64,000 nucleotides of DNA from Anaerobaca sp035448545 (lineage in GTDB: Bacteria; Planctomycetota; Phycisphaerae; Sedimentisphaerales; Anaerobacaceae): NCBI GenBank assembly GCA_035448545.1, contig DAOTJE010000022.1:5413-69412 (forward strand), given 5' to 3'. The notes beneath the pieces were generated by a model. It was not told the DNA's origin. It was given only the letters and a program-made list of their open reading frames with translations, and made no database searches. This document shows, one piece after another, positions 44,591-52,534 of this stretch. Position 1 is the first letter of the stretch. The number at the start of each line of letters is the position of its first letter. The translations under genes and the position numbers were made by a program.

Positions 44591-44794
44591 ATGCGTTCGA
44601 TCCTGATAATCGTCTCTCTTGTATCATTAGTTGCCCTGATCCTGCCCTCGATCCTGTTTCTGGCCGGTCGGATGGACCTGGACAAAGCCAAGTGGATCAT
44701 GCTCCTGGCGACCATCATCTGGTTCGTCACCGCCACCGGCTGGATGTGGAAAGAGCCGGGCAAGACACAGAAGGATGAGGCTGTCATTCCGTAA
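44591..44794 (+). CDS. Small two-helix membrane protein, 67 aa, beside the permease
   Basis: The ATG has GAGGAG nine bases upstream, overlapping the permease stop region. The product opens MRSILIIVSLVSLVALILPS with a first helix to about residue 25, then a short loop GRMDLDKAK and a second helix (WIMLLATIIWFVTATGWMW), ending in a charged tail KEPGKTQKDEAVIP. Small membrane subunits next to carriers occur in several symporter families; here it could be an accessory subunit of the permease. This is inference from the 12-bp spacing. It overlaps no proven gene, since I start the next gene at 44829. Confidence 0.7.
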   Translation: MRSILIIVSLVSLVALILPSILFLAGRMDLDKAKWIMLLATIIWFVTATGWMWKEPGKTQKDEAVIP

Positions 44795-44828
44795 TACGCA
44801 GAGGTGGTCTGCGGAAAGGGGGGCGCGC

Positions 44829-46220
44829 GTGATTGAGTCGAGAAGGGAATTTCTGCGCCGCCTGGCCATCAGCGCTGCCGGTGTCGCTTTGAGCAGCTGC
44901 GCGATGGATCAGTCCCCTGGCAAGCAGCGCAGACCCAACATCGTCTTTGTTCTGCTGGACGACATGGGTTGGTCCGACCTGCCCTGCTACGGCAACACAT
45001 TCCACGAGACGCCGCACATCGACCACCTCGCGAAGCAGGGCATGCGGTTCAGCGATGCCTATGCCGCCTGTCCGGTCTGCTCGCCGACAAGGGCCAGCAT
45101 CATGTCCGGCCAGTATCCTGCCCGCGTCGGGGTCACGGACTTCATCCCGGGCCACTGGCGACCTTACGAGAAGCTGCGTGTGCCGACAAACCGCACACAA
45201 TACCTGCCGCTCGAAATTGTCACCGTCGCCGAAGCGCTTCAGGCCGCGGGTTATACCACGGGCCACGTCGGCAAGTGGCATCTTGGCGGAGCCGACCATG
45301 AGCCGCAGACGCAGGGCTTCGATTTCGTTCGTCTGGGCGGACAGAACCGAACCGACAAGCAGGTCACCGCGTTCACCGACAGCGCTATCGAATTCATCGA
45401 GACCCACCGCGACAGGCCGTTCTTCCTGTACCTTGCTCACCACACGGTTCACATCCCGCTCGAAGCGCCGGCCGATCTGGTCGAGAAGTATGAAAACAAA
45501 CCCAAACCGGCCACCGGCGTCAATAATCCGGTCTACGCCGCGATGATCGAGCACCTGGACTCCAACATCGGACGCATCCTGACGAGGCTCGACGAACTGG
45601 ATCTGGCCGACAAAACCGTCGTGATCTTCTTCTCCGACAACGGCGGGCTGCGTCAGATGTACACGGGCGAAGGCCCGATCGTGACGACGAACGCCCCGCT
45701 GCGTGGCGAAAAAGGCACATTGTATGAAGGGGGCATCCGCGTGCCGCTGATCGTGCGATGGCCCGGGGTGGTCCGGCGCGGCAGCCTATGCAGTATCCCG
45801 GTGACAAGCGTGGACTTCTACCCGACCCTGCTGGAAATCGCCGGGGCAGCCCGTCCGGCCGGACAGGTGCTCGATGGACACAGCCTGATCCCTCTGCTGC
45901 GACAGAAAGCCCTGCGCGATGACCGCGCTCTCTATTGGCACTATCCTCACTACCACCACTCGACGCCTGCGGGTGCGATCCGGCAAGGCGACTGGAAGCT
46001 GATCGAATTCTTCGAAACGGGCGTCACACAATTGTACAACCTGCGAGACGATCCCGGCGAGCAGACCGATCTGTCCGCCGTCTCTCCGCGCAAAGCGTTG
46101 GAACTCCAGATCAAACTGGCCCAATGGCGACAATCCGTCGGGGCCGCGATGCCACAAGCCAATCCCGACTTCGATCCCGCCCGACGCCACGAATGGGGTA
46201 CTCACCCGGATCGGCAGTAG
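44829..46220 (+). CDS. Type I sulfatase lipoprotein
   Basis: This 463-aa enzyme hydrolyses sulfate esters on sugars outside the cytoplasm. The GTG at 44829 has AAAGGGGGG upstream; an ATG at 44775 would overlap the preceding gene. The N-terminus is a twin-arginine-like signal (SRREFLRRLAISAAG) that ends in a lipobox LSSC with Cys24, so it is probably a lipoprotein. The sulfatase signature CSPTRASIMSGQ has the formylglycine Cys84. Metal residues are seen in VLLDDMGWSD and VVIFFSDNGG, and HVGKWHLGG is the conserved active-site Lys/His motif. Its place in the rhamnose operon fits release of sulfate from sulfated rhamnose polymers such as algal ulvan. A MITE lies 13 bp after the stop. Confidence 0.93.
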   Translation: MIESRREFLRRLAISAAGVALSSCAMDQSPGKQRRPNIVFVLLDDMGWSDLPCYGNTFHETPHIDHLAKQGMRFSDAYAACPVCSPTRASIMSGQYPARVGVTDFIPGHWRPYEKLRVPTNRTQYLPLEIVTVAEALQAAGYTTGHVGKWHLGGADHEPQTQGFDFVRLGGQNRTDKQVTAFTDSAIEFIETHRDRPFFLYLAHHTVHIPLEAPADLVEKYENKPKPATGVNNPVYAAMIEHLDSNIGRILTRLDELDLADKTVVIFFSDNGGLRQMYTGEGPIVTTNAPLRGEKGTLYEGGIRVPLIVRWPGVVRRGSLCSIPVTSVDFYPTLLEIAGAARPAGQVLDGHSLIPLLRQKALRDDRALYWHYPHYHHSTPAGAIRQGDWKLIEFFETGVTQLYNLRDDPGEQTDLSAVSPRKALELQIKLAQWRQSVGAAMPQANPDFDPARRHEWGTHPDRQ

Positions 46221-46233
46221 CCTGGGCGTCGGC

Positions 46234-46497
46234 GGGTGCACTTGATGTTTGTAGGTACACCTTCACGGGGGTTGCAGTCGACTTTGTCATTCCGACCGGA
46301 GCGCAGCGGAGTGGAGGAATCCGGCTGCGAACGGGCTATTGCCTTATCCTCGGCCAGATTTCTCCGTGCGGGCTTCGCCCCATTCGACTTCGCTCAGGGC
46401 AAGCCCTTCGTCGAAATGACATCCGCCACGCTCTTCGAGATGACAGCCCCCTTTCCTGGCCTCCGCAGGAACCTACCTACAAACACGCAGTGCACCC
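46234..46497 (+). mobile_element. MITE copy 2 (264 bp, 9-bp target duplication)
   Basis: It has the same ends as the copy at 26399-26662, GGGTGCAC and GTGCACCC, and the same length. Flanking sequence GGCGTCGGC (46225-46233) and GACGTCGGC (46498-46506) forms a 9-bp target duplication with one mismatch. Seven differences from copy 1 were counted. It is inserted between the sulfatase and rhaEW genes inside the rhamnose operon. Confidence 0.9.
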
Positions 46498-46603
46498 GAC
46501 GTCGGCGCCTCACTCAGAACACCATAGACACGGGCGAAGCGATGTGCTAATAATGGCCCCTTCGCAACGATTCTTGACTCTCGGATTCAGGGAATCAATT
46601 CAG

Positions 46604-48568
46604 ATGGACAAGGCATTAGCAGATCTGATCAGGATATCGACGACTACAGGCCGAGACCCGGAACTGGTGCTGGGCGGCGGCGGCAATACGTCGGTCAAGA
46701 CCGCCGACGGCAAGTACATGTACATCAAGGCCAGCGGCACGGCGCTGAAGGACATGAGCGCCGAGCGTGGCTGGCGGCGGCTGCGCATCGATTCGGTGCT
46801 GTCAATCCTCACCGACAAGTCGCTCGGAAAGATGGACGCGATCCGACGGGAGACCGAGGTCGTCAATCGCCTGCTGCTGAGCTGCGACGACAACGTCACG
46901 GGCGGGGCGCGTCCTTCGGTCGAGGCACACCTGCACGCCTTGCTCGATACGCACGTGATCCATCTGCATCCGCTCGTGGTGGCGGCCTACGTCAGCGCAA
47001 GAAAAGGACGGGCGGCGCTCGATAGGGTATTTGCCGCCGAACGGATCACTCCCCTGTGGGTGCCTTACACCGATCCAGGTTATATGCTGGCCAGGAAGAT
47101 CGCCAGACTCGTGGCGGAATATGAACAGGAGCATGGCCGCAAGCCCCGCGTCTTGTTTTTGGAAAAGCACGGCCTGTTCGTTACCGCCGGCAGCGCCGAT
47201 GCCGCGATCCGGCTCGTCCGACAGGTCATCGAACTCTGCACAAACGGGCTCAAGCCCCTCAAGAGCGGCAAGGTCGCACTCGCTTCGGCGGCCAGCATCA
47301 CGGCAGCGAAGCTGGCGATCCGCAAGGCGGTCTTCGAAGCCACCGGCCAATACCTGCCGGTCAGCTACTATCCGACACTGGAGGCCGTTAGCGCATTCCT
47401 GGCCCACCGCAAAGCGGCCAGACTGCTGGCGACGCCCGCATTAAATCCGGACGAACTGGTCTACGCCAACGGTTCGGCGATGTGGGTGGAAACGGTTCGA
47501 GCCGAGGCGATTGCCCGGCGGATTCGGTCGCTGGCCGAGCGCGGACAGAAGACGCCGGCGGCGTTCGTCGTCAAGGGTCTGGGGCTGTTCGTCGCGGCGG
47601 AGAAGAACGTGGCCGGACTGATCGCCGACATTACCGACACCAGCCTGAAGGTACGCATGCACGCGGCCCAGATGGGCGGTGTCCTGGCGCTGACGAAACG
47701 CGAACAGGACTTCATCAACAACTGGGAATCGGAGGCATTCCGCAAGAAGCTCGTCAGCAGCGAGGGACCGGGCGAGCTGCTCAATCGCATCGCCATCGTG
47801 ACCGGCGCCGGCAGCGGTCTGGGCCGGAGCATCGCGATCGGCCTGTCGCGAGCCGGAGCCATGGTCGCACTGGCGGACGTGGACGAGGAGGCCGCCCAGC
47901 AAACCGCCCAGAAGATCGCCGCCGAACGGCCGATGAGCCAGACGATGGTCGTACCCTGCGATGTCACCAGCGAGGCCAGCGTGCAGAAGGCGTTCGAGGC
48001 GCTGCTGGCCCACTGGGGCGGTCTGGACATCGTGGTCAACGCGGCCGGGCTGGCGCCGCCTTACGCACTCGTGGACATGCCGGTGGACAAGTGGCGGCTG
48101 GCCCTCGAAGTCAACCTGACCGGGTATTTTCTCATGGCCCGCCAGGCCTCACGCATCCTGATCCAGCAGGGGATCGGAGGCAACATCATCAATCTCAGCT
48201 CCAAGTCGGGACTCGATGCCAGCAAGAACAACTCCGCCTACAACGCCACGAAGGCCGGCGAATTGCATCTGGCCCGAGGCTGGGCCCTCGAACTCGGAGA
48301 GCACGGCATTCGCGTCAACTGCGTCGCGCCGGGGAACGTCTTCGAAGGCTCCAAAATCTGGAACCCCGAATACATCAAGGTCTGCGCCAAGAAATACGGG
48401 ATCAAACCCGAAGAGGTCATCCCCTATTACATCGGCAAAACGGCGCTGAAGCGGGAGATCAAGGGCCAGGACATCGCCGATGCGATCGTGTTTCTCTGTT
48501 CGGACAGGGCACGCACGATCACGGGCCAGGTTCTGGTCGCCGACAGCGGCCAGGTCATGGTCAGGTAG
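46604..48568 (+). CDS. rhaEW: Bifunctional rhamnulose-1-phosphate aldolase / lactaldehyde dehydrogenase
   Basis: This 654-aa fusion joins a class II aldolase domain (about 1-410) and a short-chain dehydrogenase (about 415-654). It is the RhaEW (YuxG-like) enzyme known from Chloroflexus and Bacillus, which splits rhamnulose 1-phosphate to dihydroxyacetone phosphate and L-lactaldehyde and then oxidises the aldehyde to L-lactate. The aldolase part has VLGGGGNTSVKTADGKYMYI, ARPSVEAHLHALLDTHVIHL (metal His residues) and VLFLEKHGLFV. The dehydrogenase has AIVTGAGSGLGRSIAIGLSR, INLSSKSGLDASKNNSAYNA with the Ser-Tyr-Lys triad, and a C-terminal ITGQVLVADSG. The ATG at 46604 begins MDKALADL, which fits homologues; an ATG at 46553 is less likely. 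It is separated from the sulfatase by the MITE. Confidence 0.92.
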   Translation: MDKALADLIRISTTTGRDPELVLGGGGNTSVKTADGKYMYIKASGTALKDMSAERGWRRLRIDSVLSILTDKSLGKMDAIRRETEVVNRLLLSCDDNVTGGARPSVEAHLHALLDTHVIHLHPLVVAAYVSARKGRAALDRVFAAERITPLWVPYTDPGYMLARKIARLVAEYEQEHGRKPRVLFLEKHGLFVTAGSADAAIRLVRQVIELCTNGLKPLKSGKVALASAASITAAKLAIRKAVFEATGQYLPVSYYPTLEAVSAFLAHRKAARLLATPALNPDELVYANGSAMWVETVRAEAIARRIRSLAERGQKTPAAFVVKGLGLFVAAEKNVAGLIADITDTSLKVRMHAAQMGGVLALTKREQDFINNWESEAFRKKLVSSEGPGELLNRIAIVTGAGSGLGRSIAIGLSRAGAMVALADVDEEAAQQTAQKIAAERPMSQTMVVPCDVTSEASVQKAFEALLAHWGGLDIVVNAAGLAPPYALVDMPVDKWRLALEVNLTGYFLMARQASRILIQQGIGGNIINLSSKSGLDASKNNSAYNATKAGELHLARGWALELGEHGIRVNCVAPGNVFEGSKIWNPEYIKVCAKKYGIKPEEVIPYYIGKTALKREIKGQDIADAIVFLCSDRARTITGQVLVADSGQVMVR

Positions 48569-49687
48569 GGAGCGGAACCCCACGACCCCAGACCATCGAG
48601 ACGATGCGGATGGTTCCTGCCGGCGTCGAGGCGGGTCCGAAAAGAACCGCCCTTCTCGCCCATTTTGCCAAGTTTTCTCTTGACATTCTTGCCGAAAGCG
48701 TGTAAGGAATACGACGATAACTCACATGGTCCTCACGTATGGAGGAGGCCATTCCTGATTGCCTTGGTGGATTCGGCCACGGGACCGTGTGTTCAAGGAG
48801 GAGAGCCTCTGGTTGGAGGCAGAGGCATGGTCGCACACGCGAAATGCTTATGGACAGCAGCAGCACTGTCGGCGCCGGGGCCCGCACCGCTCGCAATGGG
48901 GACGGCTATCCCAGGCTTTCACAGTGCTACGGGCAGGGATGACAGGGGGTCGGAAAAGACCTCCAATGGTGGTCGTTTTCCCTCGCGTCCGGATTCCGGC
49001 AGCCTTCCGGGACGAAACAAGACGCTTGCTTCCGCGTTCAATCCTCTGTCGTCCGGACTCTGCGCTGTGGCTCCCCATGAGAACCGATCTCCCGCTGCGA
49101 AGGCAGACCGCCGAGTCCCTGAAGGTACGCGTTCGGACTCGGTCGCTCGTCACACACACAGAACTCGCGGAAGACGACTACCTTGCTCTCTCTCTTACTT
49201 ATCTCTCACTCTCTGTTGCGCAGCCCTTCACTCAGGGTGGCTGGAGGGCTGCGCGACACCTTCGTCGCCGTCCCATGAAACGGAGGCTCCGGCGGCAGAC
49301 AAACGGATTGATGGCGGCAGAGACAACAGGTGTCGGCCCGAAAAGGTGCAAACGCCCCACCTTTCATCACTGCCGGTGAATTGTACTGATTTCGTATTCC
49401 TATAGCCCCGCACCGTGGCAATCCAGGGGCCCACAGAGCGTGCTCCCACATGACGTGGGCGTGCCTTCTGAGGACCTCGCCTCTTGCAGACGATGGCCTT
49501 CGTGGCCTCTGGGTTGCCCTTTTCTCTTCCTTCGGACAAACCGGTTTCAGGCCCCGCAAGCCGCCACGCCAGCGGGCCGGACATCCCAGGAATGATGCTT
49601 CCGGGGCCGCTCCCGCCAGGCACCGTCATGGGCGTCCGAGTTGTTCTCGAAGCAGCAAGACAGCGTCCATCTCCTCCTGAGTCCACC
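48569..49687. other. Gene-free, hairpin-rich 1.1-kb region
   Basis: No convincing gene is seen on either strand; frames here lack ribosome sites and domains. Hairpins occur at 48805-48826 (GCCTCTG with CAGAGGC), 48952-48981 (GGAAAAGACC with GGTCGTTTTCC, one bulge) and 49218-49254 (see separate entry). A -35-like TTGACA occurs near 48680 with a weak -10. Confidence 0.5.
49214..49258. other. Strong 14-bp stem-loop
   Basis: Arms TGTTGCGCAGCCCT and AGGGCTGCGCGACA pair at all 14 positions, with one G-U, around a 17-nt loop. No T-run follows on either strand, so it is not a classic terminator. Confidence 0.55.
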
Positions 49688-50728
49688 TCACTTGGCGAAC
49701 AGGTCCGGATCGGTCAGGACACGGAAGAATTCCCTGCGGCACTCAGTCAGGTCCGTCTGAGCCTTCGGAATCTCCAGCACGTCCCCCGGCTGCCCTTCCG
49801 ATGCCTCAACGAAATCGGTGGCGGGACCGTGCCATACGGCCTCCCGCACCTTCACGCCTTTCCAGCATTTCGGATGGTACAACCAGACGAGCGGCGCCCC
49901 GTCGCCCAGCTGATTCGCCCGCCCCAAATCCGTGCGGATGAATCGCTTCATGTCCTGCGTAAACGGATTGTCCGGCAGCGCGTCGAAATGCTCGGCGGTG
50001 AATACGGAGTCTTTGTCCCAGAAAGAGCCGGTGGCCCACTCTACCAGAGGCGCTTTTCTGGCGACGATGTAGGTGCTCCAGCCATCTTTGCCGTTGTAGC
50101 CGTAATAGCTTACCGTCAATCCAAAGACAACGATGCTCGACGCGATCTGCGGGTCGGCCAGCAGCGCGTTGGCCACGGTCGTCAAGGGACCGCCGACCAC
50201 AATCATCAGCGGCCTGGCGTGCGAGGCCTTGCGCGCCTCGGCCACGATCAGCCGGCTGCCCGGCGTCTCTTGAGCGACGGTGTCCTCGATCCGCCCGCTG
50301 GCGGGCCGCTCCAGCACGCGGTCCGAGCCGAGCGTCAGGTCGGGGATGTTGCACAGCCCGCTGTCTCGGGCCAGTTTCAGGGCCTTGTTCGCGTCCTCGA
50401 TGCACTGCTGCATCCTGTAGTGATAGCCCTTCTGCCAATCCCACATATCGAGCGTGACGATGTTCCCCCGCAGATCGGCCTTGCCCAGGCTTGCCTGCGC
50501 CCAGAGGTAGTTCTTGTCGAATACATCGAACCACCAGTCGTTGTCATAGACGATCGGGCTGTCCGGACCGACACCTTTGAGGCGAACCCCGTGCTCGGTT
50601 ACCGCATGTTCCGGCACAACGCCGAACGCCGGTGCGAACGAGGTCAGAACAACCAGCATGAGGACCGCCAACGCGAGGAATGCACACCGCCCCGGGCCAC
50701 CCGATGGTAGCGTTCTATGCATCATCAT
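49688..50728 (-). CDS. Secreted nucleoside-hydrolase-like protein
   Basis: This 346-aa protein has a signal peptide (CAFLALAVLMLVVLTSFAPA) and a fold like inosine-uridine nucleoside hydrolases: IVYDNDWWFDVFDKNYLWAQ at about residues 59-78, NIVTLDMWDWQKGYHYR, GSRLIVAEARKASHARPLMI and VVGGPLTTVANALLADPQI. The usual Asp-rich calcium site DxDxxxDD is replaced by DNDWWFDVFD, so activity as a true nucleoside hydrolase is uncertain. Such exported planctomycete proteins often lie next to glycosidases, as here: the GH140-like gene is 25 bp upstream on the same strand. The two genes probably form one operon. Confidence 0.65.
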   Translation of the reverse strand: MMMHRTLPSGGPGRCAFLALAVLMLVVLTSFAPAFGVVPEHAVTEHGVRLKGVGPDSPIVYDNDWWFDVFDKNYLWAQASLGKADLRGNIVTLDMWDWQKGYHYRMQQCIEDANKALKLARDSGLCNIPDLTLGSDRVLERPASGRIEDTVAQETPGSRLIVAEARKASHARPLMIVVGGPLTTVANALLADPQIASSIVVFGLTVSYYGYNGKDGWSTYIVARKAPLVEWATGSFWDKDSVFTAEHFDALPDNPFTQDMKRFIRTDLGRANQLGDGAPLVWLYHPKCWKGVKVREAVWHGPATDFVEASEGQPGDVLEIPKAQTDLTECRREFFRVLTDPDLFAK

Positions 50729-50753
50729 CGTGCCTCAAGTCTTTCACTCGGAA

Positions 50754-52226
50754 TCACGGGCGGTCGCCGGGGGCGGGGTAGTTCCTGGCCGCATCGTCAA
50801 GGACGAGAATCCAGTCGAGCATCTCGCCTTTGTCGGGCGGCGTGAACTGTCTCTGGCCCGTGTTGGGGAACTCACCGATGGCAGTCGCCTGACCGTTGCG
50901 AGGGTTGTACCACCAGGCCTTGACCTTGGCACCTTTGATCACGTCCATGCGGACGGTGAATGTCCGGCCGACAGGTGCATAGACCATCGCATACGATCCC
51001 TCGGCGTCTCGGGTGGCGACGAATCGGTATCGGCCGGCCCCAGGCACACTGGTCGGGACGCGGTCGACCACGATGATCGAGTCGTCGGGAACTCGCGTCA
51101 GGAACGGACGCGATTCGATGAGCCGGCGACCATACTGCATCTGGCCGGCACCAGGCTGGTCTATGGCCTCGTACCACGGCATCAGTGGGTTGTTGATCGG
51201 GCCGCGGCCCGGCTGCCACATCTGCCAGACGGAATGGTGGCCATACGTGTGGCCGAAGGCCCCGCTGAACAGGTCCCAATACAGCGGCCGACGGACGTCC
51301 GACGCAATCGAGTGGCCCAGGTCCTTCGCCCGGAAGGAAACGGGGTGATCCTCATAGATCGGCTCGCCGTCGATGACCGGCTTGGCCGGCGTGCGGTCGT
51401 AATCGGCCCGCGTATTCTGAAAACCCTCGTTGAACTTGGCGTTGTGCCCGTTCTGACGCATGTTGAAATCGAGCCAGTCTTCGGTGTGGAAGTAGTCTGC
51501 CGAACCGCCCCCGCCGCGAGGATGGAATGTGATCAGATGAGCGCCGCCGTCACCGGCCCGAAGCCCGTGCGCCATGGCCCGAATGACCTCCTTTTGTTCG
51601 TCATTCTCGACAGTTCGGTCGCCACCGAGGATCCAGATCAGGTGCCTATCCCGATATCGCTGCCCAAGCCAGCGGCCATACGTCTCGGCGTTCTGGACAG
51701 TGAACAGCGGCTTGCCGTCCTTGATGGTATCGTGCCAGTAGCGGCCCCACGTCGGCAGAAAGCCGATGTACAGGCCCAGCGAGTTGGCCTTGTCCACAAT
51801 GTAGTCCACGTGGTCCCAGTAGTCGTTGTTGGGACCGTCTTCGACGGCCGGCCGGGCCGGATCGAGGTCAACCAGCGGCAGGTGGCCGTAGGGGTTGGGG
51901 TCGCGATGTCCGTCGACCTCCGCCAAGGCAACCGCCTGGATAACCGTGAAGCCCTTGGCCGCGCGATTCTCCAGGTACTTGTCAGCCTCTTCACGATTGA
52001 GCCGATGGAACAGTTCCCACGCGGTGTCGCCCAGATAGAAAAACGGCGTCCCGTCGGCATGGACCAGAAACCGCCTGTTCTCGGAGACCCTCAAAGGCCC
52101 GTGGGCAAAATCTACAGAGGCCCTGGCACCGCCCGCCGGCCATAAGGCGCACACCACGCACGCGGCAAGCCACAAACACCTGCACACACTTCGGTTCCCG
52201 CATGAATGAATGCTCGAGTGGCTCAT
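50754..52226 (-). CDS. Secreted GH140/apiosidase-like glycoside hydrolase (DUF4038-type)
   Basis: This 490-aa protein starts at an ATG with AAAGGAGTAGG upstream and has a signal peptide ending near VCALWPAGGARA. The TIM barrel shows the family start LRVSENRRFLVHADGTPFFY, LGDTAWELFHRLNREEADKY, KGFTVIQAVALAEVDG, IGFLPTWGRYWH, IWILGGDRTVEN (probable acid/base region) and PVIDGEPIYEDHPV (probable nucleophile Glu). A C-terminal beta-sandwich (about 390-490) ends the protein. The closest characterised family is GH140, an apiosidase acting on plant rhamnogalacturonan-II. It could remove branched or side-chain sugars. It probably co-transcribes with the nucleoside-hydrolase-like gene downstream. Confidence 0.82.
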   Translation of the reverse strand: MSHSSIHSCGNRSVCRCLWLAACVVCALWPAGGARASVDFAHGPLRVSENRRFLVHADGTPFFYLGDTAWELFHRLNREEADKYLENRAAKGFTVIQAVALAEVDGHRDPNPYGHLPLVDLDPARPAVEDGPNNDYWDHVDYIVDKANSLGLYIGFLPTWGRYWHDTIKDGKPLFTVQNAETYGRWLGQRYRDRHLIWILGGDRTVENDEQKEVIRAMAHGLRAGDGGAHLITFHPRGGGGSADYFHTEDWLDFNMRQNGHNAKFNEGFQNTRADYDRTPAKPVIDGEPIYEDHPVSFRAKDLGHSIASDVRRPLYWDLFSGAFGHTYGHHSVWQMWQPGRGPINNPLMPWYEAIDQPGAGQMQYGRRLIESRPFLTRVPDDSIIVVDRVPTSVPGAGRYRFVATRDAEGSYAMVYAPVGRTFTVRMDVIKGAKVKAWWYNPRNGQATAIGEFPNTGQRQFTPPDKGEMLDWILVLDDAARNYPAPGDRP

Positions 52227-52286
52227 TTCCTACTCCTTTTGGGGTATTTTAGTTTGGGCCCGGATTCTTCCGGGCCAAGGCCCCTG

Positions 52287-52315
52287 ATTCTAACCATCTG
52301 CATGGGGCGCGCCAA
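52287..52315 (-). promoter_or_regulatory. Predicted promoter for the GH140-like gene
   Basis: On the minus strand TTGGCG and TAGAAT are spaced by 17 bp, about 60 bp upstream of the start codon. A palindrome GGCCCGGA / TCCGGGCC (52257-52276) lies in the leader. Confidence 0.45.
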
Positions 52316-52418
52316 ACGCAGGCCCCCCAGTCCGAACGCCATCTCATGGGGCGTACAAACAGCGTCCCGGACATGGCTCTCGGCAGGTCGAAAAAGACCG
52401 CAAATCACACCTGTGGTG

Positions 52419-52447
52419 TTGTCGCAAGCACTGGGACGTGCTATATT
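52419..52447 (+). promoter_or_regulatory. Predicted promoter for the E1-E2-isomerase operon
   Basis: TTGTCG and TATATT are spaced by 17 bp, giving a leader of about 80 nt before the E1 start at 52535. With 52287-52315 it makes a divergent promoter region. Confidence 0.5.
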
Positions 52448-52534
52448 ATGCGTCTTTTACGCAGCCAAGAGGAGGCCTCCGCCGCCTGCGGCGGGGCTGC
52501 GGCCGCGAAACAGTCCAGTACAGGAGTCGTTGGT

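Noticed and set aside
45935..46603. Upstream extension of the rhaEW frame through the MITE and the sulfatase end
   Set aside because: The frame is open by chance; the start at 46604 matches the aldolase family, and the extension overlaps the sulfatase and the mobile element.
37093..48568. Bacterial microcompartment for rhamnose/fucose breakdown
   Set aside because: No BMC shell protein genes are present in or near the operon.
48665..49405. 246-codon plus-strand frame in the 1.1-kb empty region
   Set aside because: No ribosome site, no fold, low-complexity composition, and other frames are equally open.
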